A DNA stretch of 33,021 nt from an uncultured Bacillota bacterium. GTDB lineage: Bacteria > Bacillota > Clostridia > Christensenellales > Borkfalkiaceae. The position numbers were made by a program, and so were the translations under genes. Under the pieces are notes generated by a model. It was not told the DNA's origin. It did no database searches and saw only the letters and a list, made by a program, of their open reading frames with translations. Of the stretch, positions 1 to 8,458 are shown in pieces; the first letter of the stretch is position 1, and each line of letters starts with the position of its first letter. The stretch is from contig CASEHS010000016.1 of the NCBI GenBank assembly GCA_949287815.1, forward strand, positions 1 through 33,021, read 5' to 3'.

Positions 1-1
1 C

Positions 2-325
2 AAACGCATGATCGAACTGGCCATGGAGATGATCTCCGAGGCCAACATGCCCGCCTTCATCACCGACGAGGTGGAGGGCCGCTTCAACGGTGACGTACAG
101 GCTTACGTCGAGTGGCTCTACGAGACCTCCGTATTCGCCAACAAGGAGAAGGTGGAGGCTTACCTGGCCGACCACACCGAGCTGCCCGCCGACGATCCGG
201 CCTACCTGCTCTACAAGAGCGACCGCTCCCAAAACGGCCCCGCTTCTTACGACGAGGACAGCGCCGCATCGACGGGAATTTTCGTCGATCAGGGCTTTGA
301 TCTGATGAAAAAACTCTTTGAATAA
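2..325 (+). CDS. Partial CDS, C-terminal piece resembling S46 dipeptidyl-peptidase
   Basis: The reading frame is open from the first complete codon at position 2 and ends with TAA at 325, so the true start lies before the window. The segment from about FNGDVQAYVEWLYETSVFAN through DDPAYLLYKS resembles, from memory, the middle of S46 family dipeptidyl-peptidases (DPP7/DPP11), which cut dipeptides from the N terminus of peptides and are typical of Bacteroidota. In that family roughly 300 more residues follow, including the GNSGSP serine motif. Here only about 35 unrelated-looking residues remain, so the protein would be truncated or chimeric. By hand count the first 240 bases are about 61% G+C with strong GAC/CTG/GAG/GCC codon preference, unlike every other gene in the window. 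Family assignment is moderate; catalytic function cannot be claimed. Confidence 0.45.
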   Translation, partial: KRMIELAMEMISEANMPAFITDEVEGRFNGDVQAYVEWLYETSVFANKEKVEAYLADHTELPADDPAYLLYKSDRSQNGPASYDEDSAASTGIFVDQGFDLMKKLFE

Positions 326-333
326 AAGGACTG

Positions 334-372
334 CGCGCGGAGAAAATTCTTTTGTTTTCCCCGCGCGTTTTT
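334..372 (+). terminator. Intrinsic terminator after the partial CDS
   Basis: CGCGCGG at 334-340 pairs with CCGCGCG at 361-367. After one mismatch the stem continues with GAAAA against TTTTC, around an 8-base loop. Five Ts follow at 368-372. It sits directly after the stop codon at 325 and separates that gene from the tRNA. Confidence 0.8.
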
Positions 373-373
373 G

Positions 374-402
374 TTGCTTTTGCGCGCAAAATCATGTATA
401 AT
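374..402 (+). promoter_or_regulatory. Promoter of tRNA-Gly
   Basis: A perfect TATAAT -10 box lies at 397-402, 17 bases after a weak -35 box TTGCTT at 374-379. The predicted transcription start, near 409, is a few bases before the mature tRNA 5' end at 416. Confidence 0.65.
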
Positions 403-415
403 AATAGATGTTCAT

Positions 416-490
416 GCGAGAGTCGCCTAATGGTATGGCGTCAGCTTCCCAAGCTGATTCCCGCGGGTTCGATTCCCGTCTCTCGCTCCA
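416..490 (+). tRNA. tRNA-Gly (anticodon CCC)
   Basis: The sequence folds into a full cloverleaf. The acceptor stem is GCGAGAG (416-422) with CTCTCGC (480-486), followed by discriminator T and an encoded CCA (488-490). The D arm is GCC/GGC. The anticodon stem is TCAGC/GCTGA around the loop TTCCCAA, giving anticodon CCC at 448-450, which reads GGG glycine codons. The T arm has the loop TTCGATT. The gene stands alone, with its own promoter and terminator. Confidence 0.97.
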
Positions 491-495
491 ACCTA

Positions 496-521
496 CCGCA
501 CAAAAATGTGCGGCTTTTTTT
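496..521 (+). terminator. Terminator of tRNA-Gly
   Basis: CCGCACA (496-502) and TGTGCGG (507-513) form a 7-bp stem with an AAAA loop, followed by C and seven Ts. It starts six bases after the tRNA CCA. The AT-rich stretch from 522 to 636 shows nothing recognisable. Confidence 0.9.
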
Positions 522-636
522 ATATAAAGAAAAATAGCAAGACAGTGATATACAGATAAGTGATTGTTATTTATATATTTAAAAACAAAAGACAAATCAG
601 TCAAAATTTTGCAGGTTTTAAATCATTTAAATATTA

Positions 637-669
637 AAAGCCGCAGAGAAATTAATTCTCTGCGGCTTT
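637..669 (-). terminator. Terminator of the PrsA-like lipoprotein gene
   Basis: A perfect 14-bp inverted repeat, AAAGCCGCAGAGAA (637-650) with its complement at 656-669, encloses a 5-base loop. It lies 13 bases past the stop codon of the minus-strand lipoprotein gene, whose transcript would end in a U-rich stretch. It may also work for transcripts from the left. Confidence 0.85.
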
Positions 670-682
670 ATTTCTTTTCGAC

Positions 683-2887
683 TTAGCCGATGCTAGCCAG
701 ATCTTTATATCTGTCTTTATAAATTGTTACATTAGAATCATTATTGAGGATTTCGAGAACGCGGTTCTGCATATCGCTCGTATATTCGGAAACAACTTCA
801 TTCTTCACTGCGTGATAGAAATTATAGGAGAATGTACCCTCAACGTTCTTATCCGAAACTTTGTATCCGCTATATACGTTTCCGTCAGGCAAAGTCATGG
901 ATACATAAAGGATATGCCAACCAAAATCAGTACCTACCACACAAACAGTCCCTTCACCTTCCAAAAGCGCCTGCTGTGCCGCATAACGGAACTCTTCAAC
1001 ATAAGATGTTGTATAACCCTCTGCAGCAACAGAATAACCTAAATATTTGTTGAGGCATCCTGTATCAGTGGAGTACGCAAACATAAGCTCATTAACGACT
1101 GAAGCCGCCTTATATGTTTTGCTGTTCTCCGTCATCATTGTATCGTAGTCGACAGTTCCGAGATCAACTGCACCCATATAATAAATTGCTTTTGAATAAT
1201 CGTAATACGAAGTTCCGTCAACTTCTTCGACTTTGAAGTTTGCATTCTTGAAAGCTTCATCGTCAACCGTATATACGTCATTCAAAGAAAGTGAACTATC
1301 TACATAACTGAGATAGCCTCTCATCTCGTCAATAAAGCCTTTTACAGTTATCTTGTTAGGTGTGCAGATATATTCTTCACCGTCTTTTTCCACTTTTCCG
1401 TTATAAGGATATTTCCCTGCGTAACGATCAATCCCGTCACCCTTGGTATAGCTGTCTTCGAAGAACAGATAACGATCACCTTTTACGTTTCCGTTATCGT
1501 AATACCCTTCCGTTACTTTATAGCTGTAATCTTCCGAACCGTTAAACCATGCGGAACGAAGATCCTGAGCCTCGATATTGAGAAGCAAGGCATTACGCTC
1601 CGTATAATATTCAGATTTCGTGCTGTTTTTCTTTACCGAAGAAAGGTAATTTGTCTGTGTTTTTGAGAACGGCAACAAAATGTTATAAACAAATCCGTAT
1701 CCAGTATCAGGAGAATACAACACAAAGGAAGAATCAGACATAGAATCCATCGTCGTCGTGAAATCAGAAGAAGAACCCTCTTTCGCCGTCGTTTCCTGAG
1801 TGGAAAGCATGGAATCAAATCTGTTTTTCAACTCTTCATCCGTAAGCTGATCTGAAACGCGGACACTAAGCGTATCCATAAACTTATTGATAAGAGTCTG
1901 TTCAAACTGCGTTTTCAGTTCTACATCATAATAATCAAGAGCTTTGATATCTGCCGCAGACTCACCTTCTTCGATCAGGTAATTGTCGCGCAACGATTTA
2001 ACAAACTTATTATATGCTTTTTTACGGGTCACAGGAGAAGAATTCTTTACTTTCTCATATTCACCGCAATCACTGACCTTATTCGTTCCCGTATAGATAT
2101 CGTAGTTGATTTTACCATCAGCCGTCTTGGGATAATAAGACTCTTTTGCTGTATTTGCGCCCGTAGGTGTTGTTCTGTCCGCCTCTGCATTTGAAGAAAT
2201 TTCCTCAGATGCCGCAATGATCTCTTTTTCGTAAGAGTCAATAGCGTTATTCACCGTTACCATCAACTGATATTCTGCGTATTTGATCTCATCTTCCGTA
2301 AGGAAATATTTAAGGCTCTCAACAAACTGCTCGTCAGCTGAAAGATTCTCAGTATTCTTTGCGGCAAGATATCCCTCTACTGTAAGTCCGCTCTTGGTGA
2401 TCACTCCGTCACTGCCGTCTGAAACAGGAGGATAGGAAGAAACAAGATCTTTATCTACACTGTCACGATCGACAACAACTTGTCCCTCGTTGAGATAATA
2501 GATGATCGCATACTGCAACATGATCTTGCGGCTTACAAGCGTATCCATCAGAATTTCAAACGTCTCAGCATAAGACGTACCGGAAGATATATAATTATAT
2601 CCGTAATTAATGAAATACGCCACCAAGTCACGCTTATAGATATTATCGGTAGAAATGATATCCGAAAGATCGTCTTTTACAGATTCATTCCAGGTAAAAT
2701 CTTTACCGAACAATGTACCGAACATATCGCTCAAAGCGCTCTCGTTTCCGCTGACATTTACAGTGGCAACGACCTGTTCCATATCTTTTCTGGTATCGAC
2801 CTTAATAAGATCGCAACCTGCAAAAAGACCTAAGGCAAACAGTACAGCCAGTAAAGTGCTGACAATTGTAATCAGTTTTCTCTTCAT
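683..2887 (-). CDS. PrsA/SurA-like foldase lipoprotein (peptidyl-prolyl isomerase family)
   Basis: This is a 734-residue secreted lipoprotein. Its N terminus is a basic, hydrophobic signal peptide ending in the lipobox LFAGC, with Cys25 as the lipidation site, so it should be anchored to the outer face of the membrane. Residues about 40-130 look like the SurA-N/PrsA chaperone segment. Near the C terminus, GWHILYVSMTLPDG resembles the end of a parvulin PPIC domain. Such proteins help exported proteins fold. The length is about twice that of typical PrsA, and the middle is acidic and rich in Ser, Tyr and Asp, so the isomerase site may be degenerate. I chose the ATG at 2887 because GGAG lies 8 bases upstream; the TTG at 2917 has no such site. 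Its position after mfd matches clostridial gene order. Confidence 0.72.
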   Translation of the reverse strand: MKRKLITIVSTLLAVLFALGLFAGCDLIKVDTRKDMEQVVATVNVSGNESALSDMFGTLFGKDFTWNESVKDDLSDIISTDNIYKRDLVAYFINYGYNYISSGTSYAETFEILMDTLVSRKIMLQYAIIYYLNEGQVVVDRDSVDKDLVSSYPPVSDGSDGVITKSGLTVEGYLAAKNTENLSADEQFVESLKYFLTEDEIKYAEYQLMVTVNNAIDSYEKEIIAASEEISSNAEADRTTPTGANTAKESYYPKTADGKINYDIYTGTNKVSDCGEYEKVKNSSPVTRKKAYNKFVKSLRDNYLIEEGESAADIKALDYYDVELKTQFEQTLINKFMDTLSVRVSDQLTDEELKNRFDSMLSTQETTAKEGSSSDFTTTMDSMSDSSFVLYSPDTGYGFVYNILLPFSKTQTNYLSSVKKNSTKSEYYTERNALLLNIEAQDLRSAWFNGSEDYSYKVTEGYYDNGNVKGDRYLFFEDSYTKGDGIDRYAGKYPYNGKVEKDGEEYICTPNKITVKGFIDEMRGYLSYVDSSLSLNDVYTVDDEAFKNANFKVEEVDGTSYYDYSKAIYYMGAVDLGTVDYDTMMTENSKTYKAASVVNELMFAYSTDTGCLNKYLGYSVAAEGYTTSYVEEFRYAAQQALLEGEGTVCVVGTDFGWHILYVSMTLPDGNVYSGYKVSDKNVEGTFSYNFYHAVKNEVVSEYTSDMQNRVLEILNNDSNVTIYKDRYKDLASIG

Positions 2888-2925
2888 TGAATCAACTCCG
2901 AATTCCGTTAATCGCAATATAAATA

Positions 2926-2954
2926 ATTATACCCTATTTTACATGGAAAAGCAA
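2926..2954 (-). promoter_or_regulatory. Promoter of the PrsA-like lipoprotein gene
   Basis: On the minus strand TTGCTT (2949-2954) is followed after 17 bases by a perfect TATAAT (2926-2931). It lies about 40 bases before the ATG at 2887 and between the end of mfd and the lipoprotein gene. The lipoprotein can therefore be made separately from mfd. Confidence 0.75.
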
Positions 2955-3004
2955 TCGCTTTTTATGAAAAACTCGTAAAATTTTCGCAGTCTTTCCGCAA
3001 AAAT

Positions 3005-6000
3005 TCATCCGTGTGCGCGCACCGACGCGGCTGTTTTAAGAAACTTTGTCATTGTGAGCATGACATCCTGCGCATCTTTTCCCGCAGCAAAGCGTACGGA
3101 AGCGGCTTTTGTCATATCCAACTGAACAAGAGAAGAATATTTATCTAATGCGCAAGAGATCCCCTCACTTCCTAAACTGTTCAGCGAAGGAAATTCAAGA
3201 CTTCCGCCCTTTACGGATACGCTGACCTTACGGATATTGAACTTGGCAGCATAAGCTTTCAATACTGCTATCACCAAAAGATTGAGCACTTCTTTGGGAA
3301 GCTTTCCATAATTTTCTTCCAAAGAAACACATACGTTCTTGTAATCCTCGACAGTACGGATCTCCGCGATCTGTTTATAGCAATCCAGCCGCGACGCACT
3401 TGCCTCGATATACGATTCGGGAATAAACGCATCCGCCTTGATGTCCAGTTCCGCAACCGATTGACTCTCACCCGTAAGCTCTTCTTTCAACAGCTTTGCA
3501 TACAATTCGTACCCGACTTTATCCATATGCCCGTGTTGCTGTCTTCCGAGTACATTCCCCGCACCTCTGATTTCAAGATCTCGCATCGCGATCTTGAACC
3601 CTGACCCGAGCTCCGTAAACTCCATGATCGCCTGCAAACGCTTTGTCGCCGTTTCCGTCATCACCTTTTCAGGCTTGAACGTAAAATATGCGTGCGCAAG
3701 AACAGAGCCCCTTCCGACCCTGCCGCGAAGCTGATAGAGCTGAGAGATACCCAACCGATCTGCATCGATCACGATAAGTGTATTTGCACGGGGCAAGTCG
3801 ATACCGTTCTCTATGATCGTTGTGGACACAAGAATATTCGTTTCTCCCGCATAAAAGCCAAGAACGCCGTTTTCAAGCGCATTTTTATCCATTCTGCCGT
3901 GCGCCACGCAGATCCTGCCTTCGGGCACGATCTGTTCGAGTTTTGCGGCAAAAGAATAGATCGTTTCCACTCTGTTATAAAGTACAAACACCTGTCCGCC
4001 CCTGGAAAGCTCCCTGATACAAGCATCGCGGATAAGCGATTCCGTCTCTTCAACCACATACGTCTGCACGGGAAGCCGTGAAGTCGGCGGCGTTTCGATC
4101 GTGCTGATGTCTCGTATCCCCGAAAGAGACATATGAAGAGTTCTAGGGATAGGCGTTGCCGTCATAGTAAGACAGTCCACGTCATTTTTTATATTCTTGA
4201 TTTTTTCCTTGTGTTCCACCCCGAACCTTTGCTCTTCGTCTAAAATCAAGAGTCCGAGATCGGAAAATTTAACATCGTCTGAAAGCAATCTGTGTGTTCC
4301 GATCAAAAGATCGATTTCGCCTTTTTTTAGCTTTGCGAGAGTTTTATCCTGCTCCGCGGGTGAAACAAACCTGTTCAAAACGCCGATATTTACTCCAAAA
4401 TCTGCAAACCGTTTTTTTGCCGTTTCAAAGTGCTGACGGCAAAGCACGGTATTCGGACACATAAGCGCGGCTTGCTTTCCGTTCAGAACGCAAAGATACG
4501 CCGCACGAAGCGCAACTTCCGTCTTACCGTAACCGACATCGCCGCAGAGAAGTCTGTCCATGACTTTCTCAGAACACATATCCGCTTTAATTTCCGCAAT
4601 GGAAGACTGCTGATCGGGCGTATCTTCATACTCGAAAGCAGACTCAAACTCCTGCATCAGTTCTTCATAAGGCTGAAACACAAACCCGCGTTTTTCCGCG
4701 CGCTCAGCATACAACTTTTTAAGGTCAAACGCCATTTCTTTGAGCGAAGCACGCACGCGCTGTTTGACCTTTTCAAACTCCGCTCCGCCGATCTTGGAAA
4801 GAGACGGCGTTTCTTCGCCCATATATCTGGACAAAATGTCCATCTGTTCGACAGGTACATATAATACGTCTCCGCCTCTGTATTCAAGCGCGACGTATTC
4901 CTTTGTCCCGTCCGTTGTTTCTATCTTTTTTGTGCCCGTGATCCTGCCGATACCGTGCGTTTCATGCACGGCGTAATCGCCGACCTCGGGAGAAGTAAAC
5001 ATATCGTTCCGCTTTCTGCGGATCCGCTTTTTAGCCGTAGATTTGGTATACAGATCTCCCGTTCCGATCACTGCAAGCTTGATTTCGTGTAAAATAAGTC
5101 CGTATTCGAGTTCGGAATCGAGTACCGTTATACCTTTAAGCGACGTCAGCTCCTTAGGACATTCTTCAAAACCGATCCCCTCGTCAGCCAGAAACTCGCG
5201 CATTTTTTGTGCGCGTGATGAGTTGCCGCAATACAGCATGACACGGTATTTGCCCGTCCTCCAACGCCGCAAATCTGCGGCAAGCGCGGCAAACCCGTTC
5301 AGGTATCTCCCAACGGGCGAAGATCGGAAATTGAGTATGGCAAGCGGTTCAAAAAATCCCGTTTTTGATGCAAATGACTGCAAAGCCGCACAACGCGCAC
5401 CGCTGAACTTTCCGAAAAATTCTTCTTTGGGAAGAAATTGACGCTCTGAGAATGAAAACACTTCTCCGCCGCGCCTTAAAGAACGAAATCTTTCCGCGTG
5501 CTCTTTATAAAGCGCTTCCGACCTGTCAGAAATCGCTTTACACTCATCAAATACATACACCACATCTCTGCCGAAAAACTCATCAAAAGGTACTGAATTT
5601 TTCAGAACGGGCATCAGAAAGGGAGAAGCAAGTCCGCCGTTTTCCATCGCCGAACAAAGATCGGACGTTATTTTTTGCGCGCGGGTATATGCCGCCGCAT
5701 CCGTAAAATTCTGACACTCCGCACAAATAATATCCTTAATGCGTTTTTCTTCCCCCGAAGTGAAAAACGCGTCCGTCGCGGCAAGAATGTCTACGTCTTG
5801 AATATTGGAAAGTCTCTCGCCCGTCACATAGTTATACGGTTTGATCTTTTCCACACTGTCCCCGAAAAAATCGATACGGACAGGATTTTCCAAATTGACG
5901 GGAAAAATATCCAGAATATCGCCGCGCAAAGCAAATGTACCCTGAGCGTCTACCTGTGCCGTACGGGCGTAACCCATTGACACCAATGTTGCCGCAAGCG

Positions 6001-6427
6001 AAGAAAAATCCGTATCCTCGCCTTCCCTCAAAGTTAGGCAAGGCAGATTTTTCGGAAACAGCTGCAAAAGACTTTCAACATCGCATACGACAATTCTCGC
6101 GCCTTTTTTATATTCATACAAGGCTGTCAGCCTGCGAAACAGTGCATCCTTGGAAACCGCTTCTTTATAGAGAAGCACCTCGTCTTTGGCGCAGAGCAAA
6201 GCAGGGCGCGCGCCGCAAAAGCCTTCTATCTCCTCTGCCATACGCTTGGCAGTCGTTGCACTGTCACAAATATATACTATCGGAAAAGGAAAACAAGTAG
6301 AAGCGATCAGAGCCTTATGCGGCAGTGAAACGCCGAAAACCGCCGTCGGCGTACCGAGGCGGATATGTTCTTCAAGGGTGAGATAGTCAGCCCCGAGATT
6401 ATGAGTAGAAAAAAAATCTTTGTACAT
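3005..6427 (-). CDS. mfd: Transcription-repair coupling factor Mfd
   Basis: Mfd (1140 residues, normal length) removes RNA polymerase stalled at DNA lesions and recruits UvrA. The N-terminal UvrB-like module covers about residues 1-350. A CarD-like polymerase-interaction domain starts near residue 480 (EVGDYAVHETHGIGRI). The RecG-like helicase motor follows, with Walker A GDVGYGKT at 629-636 and the DEEQ box at 730-733. The TRG-type motifs (GRVGRGS, then RDLEIRGAGNVLG) and the C-terminal TRCF domain complete the protein. The ATG at 6427 is preceded by AGGAAA at suitable spacing. The gene lies 104 bases downstream of pth on the same strand and is probably co-transcribed with it. Confidence 0.98.
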   Translation of the reverse strand: MYKDFFSTHNLGADYLTLEEHIRLGTPTAVFGVSLPHKALIASTCFPFPIVYICDSATTAKRMAEEIEGFCGARPALLCAKDEVLLYKEAVSKDALFRRLTALYEYKKGARIVVCDVESLLQLFPKNLPCLTLREGEDTDFSSLAATLVSMGYARTAQVDAQGTFALRGDILDIFPVNLENPVRIDFFGDSVEKIKPYNYVTGERLSNIQDVDILAATDAFFTSGEEKRIKDIICAECQNFTDAAAYTRAQKITSDLCSAMENGGLASPFLMPVLKNSVPFDEFFGRDVVYVFDECKAISDRSEALYKEHAERFRSLRRGGEVFSFSERQFLPKEEFFGKFSGARCAALQSFASKTGFFEPLAILNFRSSPVGRYLNGFAALAADLRRWRTGKYRVMLYCGNSSRAQKMREFLADEGIGFEECPKELTSLKGITVLDSELEYGLILHEIKLAVIGTGDLYTKSTAKKRIRRKRNDMFTSPEVGDYAVHETHGIGRITGTKKIETTDGTKEYVALEYRGGDVLYVPVEQMDILSRYMGEETPSLSKIGGAEFEKVKQRVRASLKEMAFDLKKLYAERAEKRGFVFQPYEELMQEFESAFEYEDTPDQQSSIAEIKADMCSEKVMDRLLCGDVGYGKTEVALRAAYLCVLNGKQAALMCPNTVLCRQHFETAKKRFADFGVNIGVLNRFVSPAEQDKTLAKLKKGEIDLLIGTHRLLSDDVKFSDLGLLILDEEQRFGVEHKEKIKNIKNDVDCLTMTATPIPRTLHMSLSGIRDISTIETPPTSRLPVQTYVVEETESLIRDACIRELSRGGQVFVLYNRVETIYSFAAKLEQIVPEGRICVAHGRMDKNALENGVLGFYAGETNILVSTTIIENGIDLPRANTLIVIDADRLGISQLYQLRGRVGRGSVLAHAYFTFKPEKVMTETATKRLQAIMEFTELGSGFKIAMRDLEIRGAGNVLGRQQHGHMDKVGYELYAKLLKEELTGESQSVAELDIKADAFIPESYIEASASRLDCYKQIAEIRTVEDYKNVCVSLEENYGKLPKEVLNLLVIAVLKAYAAKFNIRKVSVSVKGGSLEFPSLNSLGSEGISCALDKYSSLVQLDMTKAASVRFAAGKDAQDVMLTMTKFLKTAASVRAHG

Positions 6428-6531
6428 ATTTCTTTTCCTGCGTCATACGAAATCAGTCAATCAGTTTTAACGAAAAACTTCTCTTTTACAACATACTGAA
6501 ATCGTAAATTATATTTTGCCGTTTAAAAAAC

Positions 6532-7104
6532 TTATTGGTTGGAAGTATTGAAACGGCTCATCACATGATCGGTACTTTCTCCTTTTGCAAGGGCGATCGC
6601 AGCTTCCGCCGCTGCCGAACACGCATCCGCAAAAAGCGGATAGTCTTCCTTTCGGATATTGGAAAGCACATAATTGATCACGGGAATATTCACTTCTTCA
6701 TCCTTGATCCCGATGCGGATCCTCGGAAAATTTCCCGTTCCGATCTCTCCGATAATACTGCGCATTCCGTTATGCGTGCCTGCACTTCCGCCGGCACGGA
6801 TACGAAGTTTACCTTTGGGAAGATCAAAATCGTCATAGATCACAACGAGATTTTCGGGCGGTATTTTATATTTTGCCATCAACTGCTTAACGGCTCTGCC
6901 GCTCGCGTTCATATAGGTTACGGGACGGGCAAGGATCACCTTTTCCCCTCCTACAAATGCCTCCGCAACGGACGCTTCGCATTCTTTCTTTTTAAATTTT
7001 ACACCGAGTTTTTCCGCGGCTTCTCCTACCGCCAGAAATCCCATATTATGAAAAGTAGTTTCATACTGTTTTTCGGGATTTCCAAGCCCAACTATAAGAA
7101 ACAT
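6532..7104 (-). CDS. pth: Peptidyl-tRNA hydrolase
   Basis: Pth (190 residues) cleaves peptidyl-tRNAs released prematurely from ribosomes, recycling tRNA. The N-terminal signature GLGNP (residues 6-10) and the catalytic His19 in TTFHNMGF are present. YDDFDLPKGKLRIR contains the conserved active-site Asp, and the GSAGTHNGMRSI block binds the substrate. AGGAG lies just upstream of the ATG at 7104. The prs-pth-mfd order is common in Firmicutes, although here a hairpin separates prs from pth, and a TATAAT at 7159-7164 could give pth its own start. Confidence 0.97.
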   Translation of the reverse strand: MFLIVGLGNPEKQYETTFHNMGFLAVGEAAEKLGVKFKKKECEASVAEAFVGGEKVILARPVTYMNASGRAVKQLMAKYKIPPENLVVIYDDFDLPKGKLRIRAGGSAGTHNGMRSIIGEIGTGNFPRIRIGIKDEEVNIPVINYVLSNIRKEDYPLFADACSAAAEAAIALAKGESTDHVMSRFNTSNQ

Positions 7105-7158
7105 TTTTCTCTCCTTGTATCCGTTTTACGCGATCTTAATTTGAAGCCGTCTCGCATT

Positions 7159-7164
7159 ATTATA
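7159..7164 (-). promoter_or_regulatory. Possible -10 box for pth-mfd
   Basis: A perfect TATAAT lies on the minus strand about 55 bases before the pth ATG. I could not find a convincing -35 box at 16-18 bases, so this is only a candidate promoter. Confidence 0.35.
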
Positions 7165-7206
7165 AAACTCTAACACAAAATCGCTTACTTTTAATAACGC
7201 ATGAAC

Positions 7207-7230
7207 GCCGCGTTTTTTCTAAAACGCGGC
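7207..7230. repeat. GC-capped hairpin between prs and pth
   Basis: GCCGCGTTTT (7207-7216) pairs perfectly with AAAACGCGGC (7221-7230) around a 4-base loop. Neither strand has a clear T-run after it. It may reinforce the prs terminator at 7252-7284 or act as a processing or roadblock hairpin. Confidence 0.5.
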
Positions 7231-7246
7231 TTTAACATTTGTAGAA

Positions 7247-7284
7247 AAGACCGCTCTCCGTTTCCGCAAACGAAACGGAGAGCG
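7247..7284 (-). terminator. Terminator of prs
   Basis: CGCTCTCCGTTTC (7252-7264) and its exact complement (7272-7284) form a 13-bp stem with a 7-base loop. On the minus strand it is followed by GGTCTTTTC. It lies 7 bases beyond the prs stop codon and should reduce read-through into pth and mfd. Confidence 0.7.
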
Positions 7285-7291
7285 ATAAAGA

Positions 7292-8245
7292 TCAGTCGTA
7301 AATTTTCGACATAGGTTTGTCGAGGTAAACATTTTCGATTGCCGCAGCAAAAATATCCGCTACGGAAATCACGTTAATTTTATCCAGTTTCTTTTCCGGA
7401 GGCAAAGCAATCGTATCGAGGATCGCAAGTTCCTTGATAGGCGCTTTTTCAAGACGCTCTATCGCAGGTCCGCTGAGCACTGCGTGCGTACAGCCTGCAT
7501 AAACTTCTTTCGCACCGTGATCCATAAGCGCCTGTGCGCCTTGACAGATCGTGCCTGCCGTATCGATCATATCGTCGATCATAAGGCACTTTTTATCCTT
7601 AATATCACCGATGATGTTCATAACTTCCATCACGTTTGCTTTCGGGCGGCGCTTATCAACGATCGCCATCGGGCAGTTGAGTTTCATCGCCACATTACGC
7701 GCACGCGTAACCGAACCGATATCGGGCGAAACAACGACAAAGTTTTCGTCTACTATCTTTTTGGATTTAAAATAGCTGTACAGCGTAGGTCCGCCGAGCA
7801 AATGATCGAGAGGAATATTGAAAAATCCCTGAATCTGTGCCGCGTGCAGATCCATCGTAAGGATACGGTCTGCTCCCGCCGCAGTAATCAGATCGGCAAC
7901 AAGTTTTGCCGTGATCGGATCTCTGGAACGCGCCTTTCTGTCCTGACGGGCATAACCGAAATAAGGCATAACCGCCGTGATTCTGCCCGCGCTTGCTCTG
8001 CGCGCCGCATCGATCAGAATAAGTAATTCCATCAGATTGTCGTTCACCGGTGCAGAAGTGGACTGAATAATAAATAAATCCCTGCCTCTGACCGTTTCTT
8101 CAAGATGAACGCTCGTTTCACCGTCGGAAAACTGACCGACTTCTGCTCCGCCGAGTTCGGTGTTGAGCTTCTTTGCAATCGCTTCCGCCAAAGGACGGTT
8201 GGAATTGCCGGCGAAAATCTTGATCTCGTTGCCGTGTGTTATCAT
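7292..8245 (-). CDS. prs: Ribose-phosphate pyrophosphokinase
   Basis: Prs (317 residues, usual length) makes PRPP from ribose 5-phosphate and ATP, feeding purine, pyrimidine, NAD, histidine and tryptophan synthesis. Visible features are the N-terminal [17 protein letters not shown] block, the GQFSDGE loop, the [11 protein letters not shown] flexible loop that contacts ATP, the [12 protein letters not shown] metal site, and the PRPP-binding loop [17 protein letters not shown] lies 5 bases upstream of the ATG at 8245. The gene has its own strong promoter, a leader of roughly 200 bases and its own terminator. Confidence 0.98.
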   Translation of the reverse strand: MITHGNEIKIFAGNSNRPLAEAIAKKLNTELGGAEVGQFSDGETSVHLEETVRGRDLFIIQSTSAPVNDNLMELLILIDAARRASAGRITAVMPYFGYARQDRKARSRDPITAKLVADLITAAGADRILTMDLHAAQIQGFFNIPLDHLLGGPTLYSYFKSKKIVDENFVVVSPDIGSVTRARNVAMKLNCPMAIVDKRRPKANVMEVMNIIGDIKDKKCLMIDDMIDTAGTICQGAQALMDHGAKEVYAGCTHAVLSGPAIERLEKAPIKELAILDTIALPPEKKLDKINVISVADIFAAAIENVYLDKPMSKIYD

Positions 8246-8280
8246 AAGTACCCTCCGAAAAAAATTCGTTTGATGAGCAT

Positions 8281-8305
8281 AAAAGTTCCGCCGCTCGGGG
8301 CGGAA
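8281..8305 (-). terminator. Terminator-like hairpin (attenuator) before prs
   Basis: On the minus strand TTCCGCC and GGCGGAA (8286-8305) form a 7-bp stem with a 6-base loop, followed by C and four Ts. It lies at the end of the prs leader, about 40 bases before the start codon. Its 5' arm could instead pair with the GCGGAA encoded at 8403-8408, giving an antitermination alternative. The T-run is short, so termination may be partial. Confidence 0.5.
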
Positions 8306-8452
8306 ATGCGCTTTTCTGAATTTTACCGACCAGGTTTTACGGCTCTTCGGTTATGTAAGCCGGGCAAAACTTTTTCGTCTTGCCAACTTGTACGGAAAAA
8401 AGTTCCGCACGAAAAATCAACGGACCGATTTTCCTCGGTCTCTGATCCCCTT
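8286..8452 (-). ncRNA. Unidentified structured leader RNA of prs
   Basis: The region between the prs promoter and prs folds into successive hairpins when read on the minus strand. Stems are at 8423-8440 (GACCGA/TCGGTC), 8390-8410 (GTGCGGAA/TTCCGTAC), 8363-8384 (GGCAAGAC/GTTTTGCC), 8340-8362 (CGGCT/AGCCG) and the terminator-like stem at 8286-8305. Two of these stems include a pair that is G-U on the minus strand but a mismatch on the plus strand, which supports a minus-strand RNA. I do not recognise a known riboswitch, T-box, SRP RNA or RNase P core. It could be a riboswitch-like leader for prs or a separate small RNA. Confidence 0.5.
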
Positions 8453-8458
8453 TTCTCT

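Noticed and set aside
84..395. Open frames on the minus strand and other frames over the G+C-rich left edge
   Set aside because: They overlap the better-supported frame, are Arg/Pro-rich shadow translations, and have no ribosome binding sites.
2888..2917. TTG at 2917 as start of the PrsA-like lipoprotein
   Set aside because: It would put ten extra residues before a standard signal peptide; the ATG at 2887 has a good ribosome binding site.
8340..8440. GAGGAAA and GGCTTACA words in the prs leader, reminiscent of RNase P RNA
   Set aside because: The spacing is under 100 bases and the rest of the RNase P core is absent; the transcript is far too short.
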